From Ferruginibacter albus (GTDB taxonomy: Bacteria; Bacteroidota; Bacteroidia; Chitinophagales; Chitinophagaceae): 64,000 nucleotides of DNA. The stretch is taken from the NCBI RefSeq assembly GCF_020042285.1, contig NZ_CP083388.1, positions 2,816,001 to 2,880,000 on the forward strand, given 5' to 3'. A model generated the notes under the pieces. That model did not search any database. It was given only the letters and a program-made list of their open reading frames with translations, and had not been told where the DNA came from. Position numbers and translations under genes: made by a program. Below, piece after piece: positions 63,120-64,000 of the stretch (positions are counted from its first letter, which is position 1; every line of letters begins with the position of its first letter).

Positions 63120-64000
63120 ATGTCTTTAGAACTGGAAGATATATCTATTCAACAACAGTTTGAAAAAGTAATAGCCACCGGCGATAAATTGCAGTTGCAG
63201 GAATTCCTCGACGAGCAAAATATTACCGATGTAGTAGAACTGGTATATGAAAATGAAGATCATGAAGGCAACATCATGAACTGCCTCTCTACACACAGAG
63301 CTGCAAGTGTTTTTAAGATCCTGGAACTTACCTATCAAAAAAGAATTATTAAGGAATTATCTCCTCACAAAACAGCCGAGCTTTTAAACGAACTTCCTCC
63401 CGATGACAGAACTGCTTTTTTAAGTGAGCTGCCGAGCAATGTGGTACGGGAACTGGTGAAAACACTGGATCCGGAAGAAAGAAAAGTTACCTTGTCACTT
63501 TTAGGCTATCCTGAAAACAGCGTTGGGCGCTTAATGACACCGGACTATGTGTATGTTTATGAAAATGATAGTGTAAACGATGTATTAGACACAATTCGCC
63601 GCTTTGCTAAAAACAGTGAAACTATTGATGTTATTTATGTGATTAACGAAAAGGGAGAACTGTTGGATGATATTCGGATAAGAGATTTTATTTTGGCTAG
63701 TCCCGATAAAAAAGTAAGCGAATTGATGGACGAACGCTATATTTCTTTATATGCCGAAGACGATCAGGAAGTAGCAAATGAAGCGTTCAAAATGAATAAC
63801 CGTGTGGCATTGCCGGTGGTAAGCCAAAGTAATAAGCTGTTAGGTATTGTAACGATAGATGACGTTTTGTGGGTAACCAACGAAGAATTTAGTGAAGACA
63901 TTCAAAAGATCGGCGGTACGGAAGTATTGGACCAACCCTACCTGGAAATGCCCATTTTTAAACTGGTGAAAAAACGTGCCAGCTGGCTTATTATCTTATT
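63120..64000 (+). CDS. mgtE: Magnesium transporter MgtE, truncated by the window end
   Basis: The frame opens with ATG 63120 (SLELEDISIQQQFEKVIATG) and is still open at the last base; 293 codons are visible. Residues ~10-125 are the helical MgtE_N domain (LNELPPDDRTAFLSELP is typical). Two CBS domains follow (~130-260), with VGRLMTPDYVYV and ALPVVSQSNKLLGIVTIDDVL. The plug helix and the first TM start at FKLVKKRASWLIIL. MgtE is a Mg2+ channel gated by Mg2+ binding between its N and CBS domains. Confidence 0.95.
   Translation, partial: MSLELEDISIQQQFEKVIATGDKLQLQEFLDEQNITDVVELVYENEDHEGNIMNCLSTHRAASVFKILELTYQKRIIKELSPHKTAELLNELPPDDRTAFLSELPSNVVRELVKTLDPEERKVTLSLLGYPENSVGRLMTPDYVYVYENDSVNDVLDTIRRFAKNSETIDVIYVINEKGELLDDIRIRDFILASPDKKVSELMDERYISLYAEDDQEVANEAFKMNNRVALPVVSQSNKLLGIVTIDDVLWVTNEEFSEDIQKIGGTEVLDQPYLEMPIFKLVKKRASWLIIL

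Overview
The window looks like a chromosome segment of a Bacteroidota bacterium, most likely of the Chitinophagaceae or a close relative. The evidence is: AT-rich DNA; many promoters matching the Bacteroidota form TAnnTTTG (some with TTTG 19-20 bases upstream); a type IX secretion (T9SS) C-terminal sorting domain; GldK/GldN-like proteins; a HYC_CC_PP protein next to a TonB-dependent receptor; Porin_10 and DUF3810 families; and few Shine-Dalgarno sites. I see no insertion sequence, phage, integrase or CRISPR array. Family assignments come from reading the translations; no database search was run.

Layout. 1-1607: the end of a PD40/OmpA envelope protein and a secreted DNA/RNA endonuclease. 1855-10566: a giant (2903 aa) secreted protein with a glycosidase-like domain, 25 PKD-like repeats and a T9SS sorting tail. 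11036-19377 (minus): a surface-polysaccharide export operon with a Wzc-like co-polymerase, two acyltransferases, a Wzx-like flippase, a Wzy-like polymerase/ligase, a half-length TolC-like protein and an unannotated 40-aa membrane peptide, but no glycosyltransferase. 19734-24516: mazG, a 1250-aa sensor kinase and a 25-aa peptide ORF before a strong terminator. 24651-27956: a secreted YD-repeat-like protein, a fatty acid desaturase, then a cluster of RRM protein, small conserved-looking protein and cold-shock protein. 28025-31106: three tRNA genes, a glycosyltransferase and a second sensor kinase. 31166-38633: DUF2130, an MtfA-like peptidase, a phosphopantetheinyl transferase, dCTP deaminase, DUF3810, the yceD-rpmF-plsX lipid/ribosome module and beta-barrel proteins.

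39515-44161 (minus) holds the Kdo (lipopolysaccharide core) genes waaA and kdsA, kdsC, kdsB. Where kdsD (arabinose-5-phosphate isomerase) would be expected sits a transaldolase-like domain fused to a KdsD-type CBS pair. This is the most unusual metabolic gene of the window. 44317-55012 carries a PspC protein, aconitase, a two-gene GldK-like/MORN-GldN-like cassette without gldL or gldM, an FKBP isomerase, a PAS protein with a degenerate histidine-kinase core, an M13 peptidase, sucC and purine nucleoside phosphorylase. 55020-60196 holds a porin and a probable metal-handling unit: HYC_CC_PP protein, an HMA-domain TonB receptor and a 19-aa Cys-Cys peptide ORF. 60282-64000 ends with a CHAD-like protein, YceI, DUF421, a SET protein and the start of MgtE.

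Most of the window is housekeeping and cell-envelope biology. The best candidates for undescribed biology are the transaldolase-CBS protein in the Kdo operon, the orphan GldK/GldN-like pair, the degenerate PAS kinase, the HMA-TonB receptor unit and several very small membrane-peptide ORFs.
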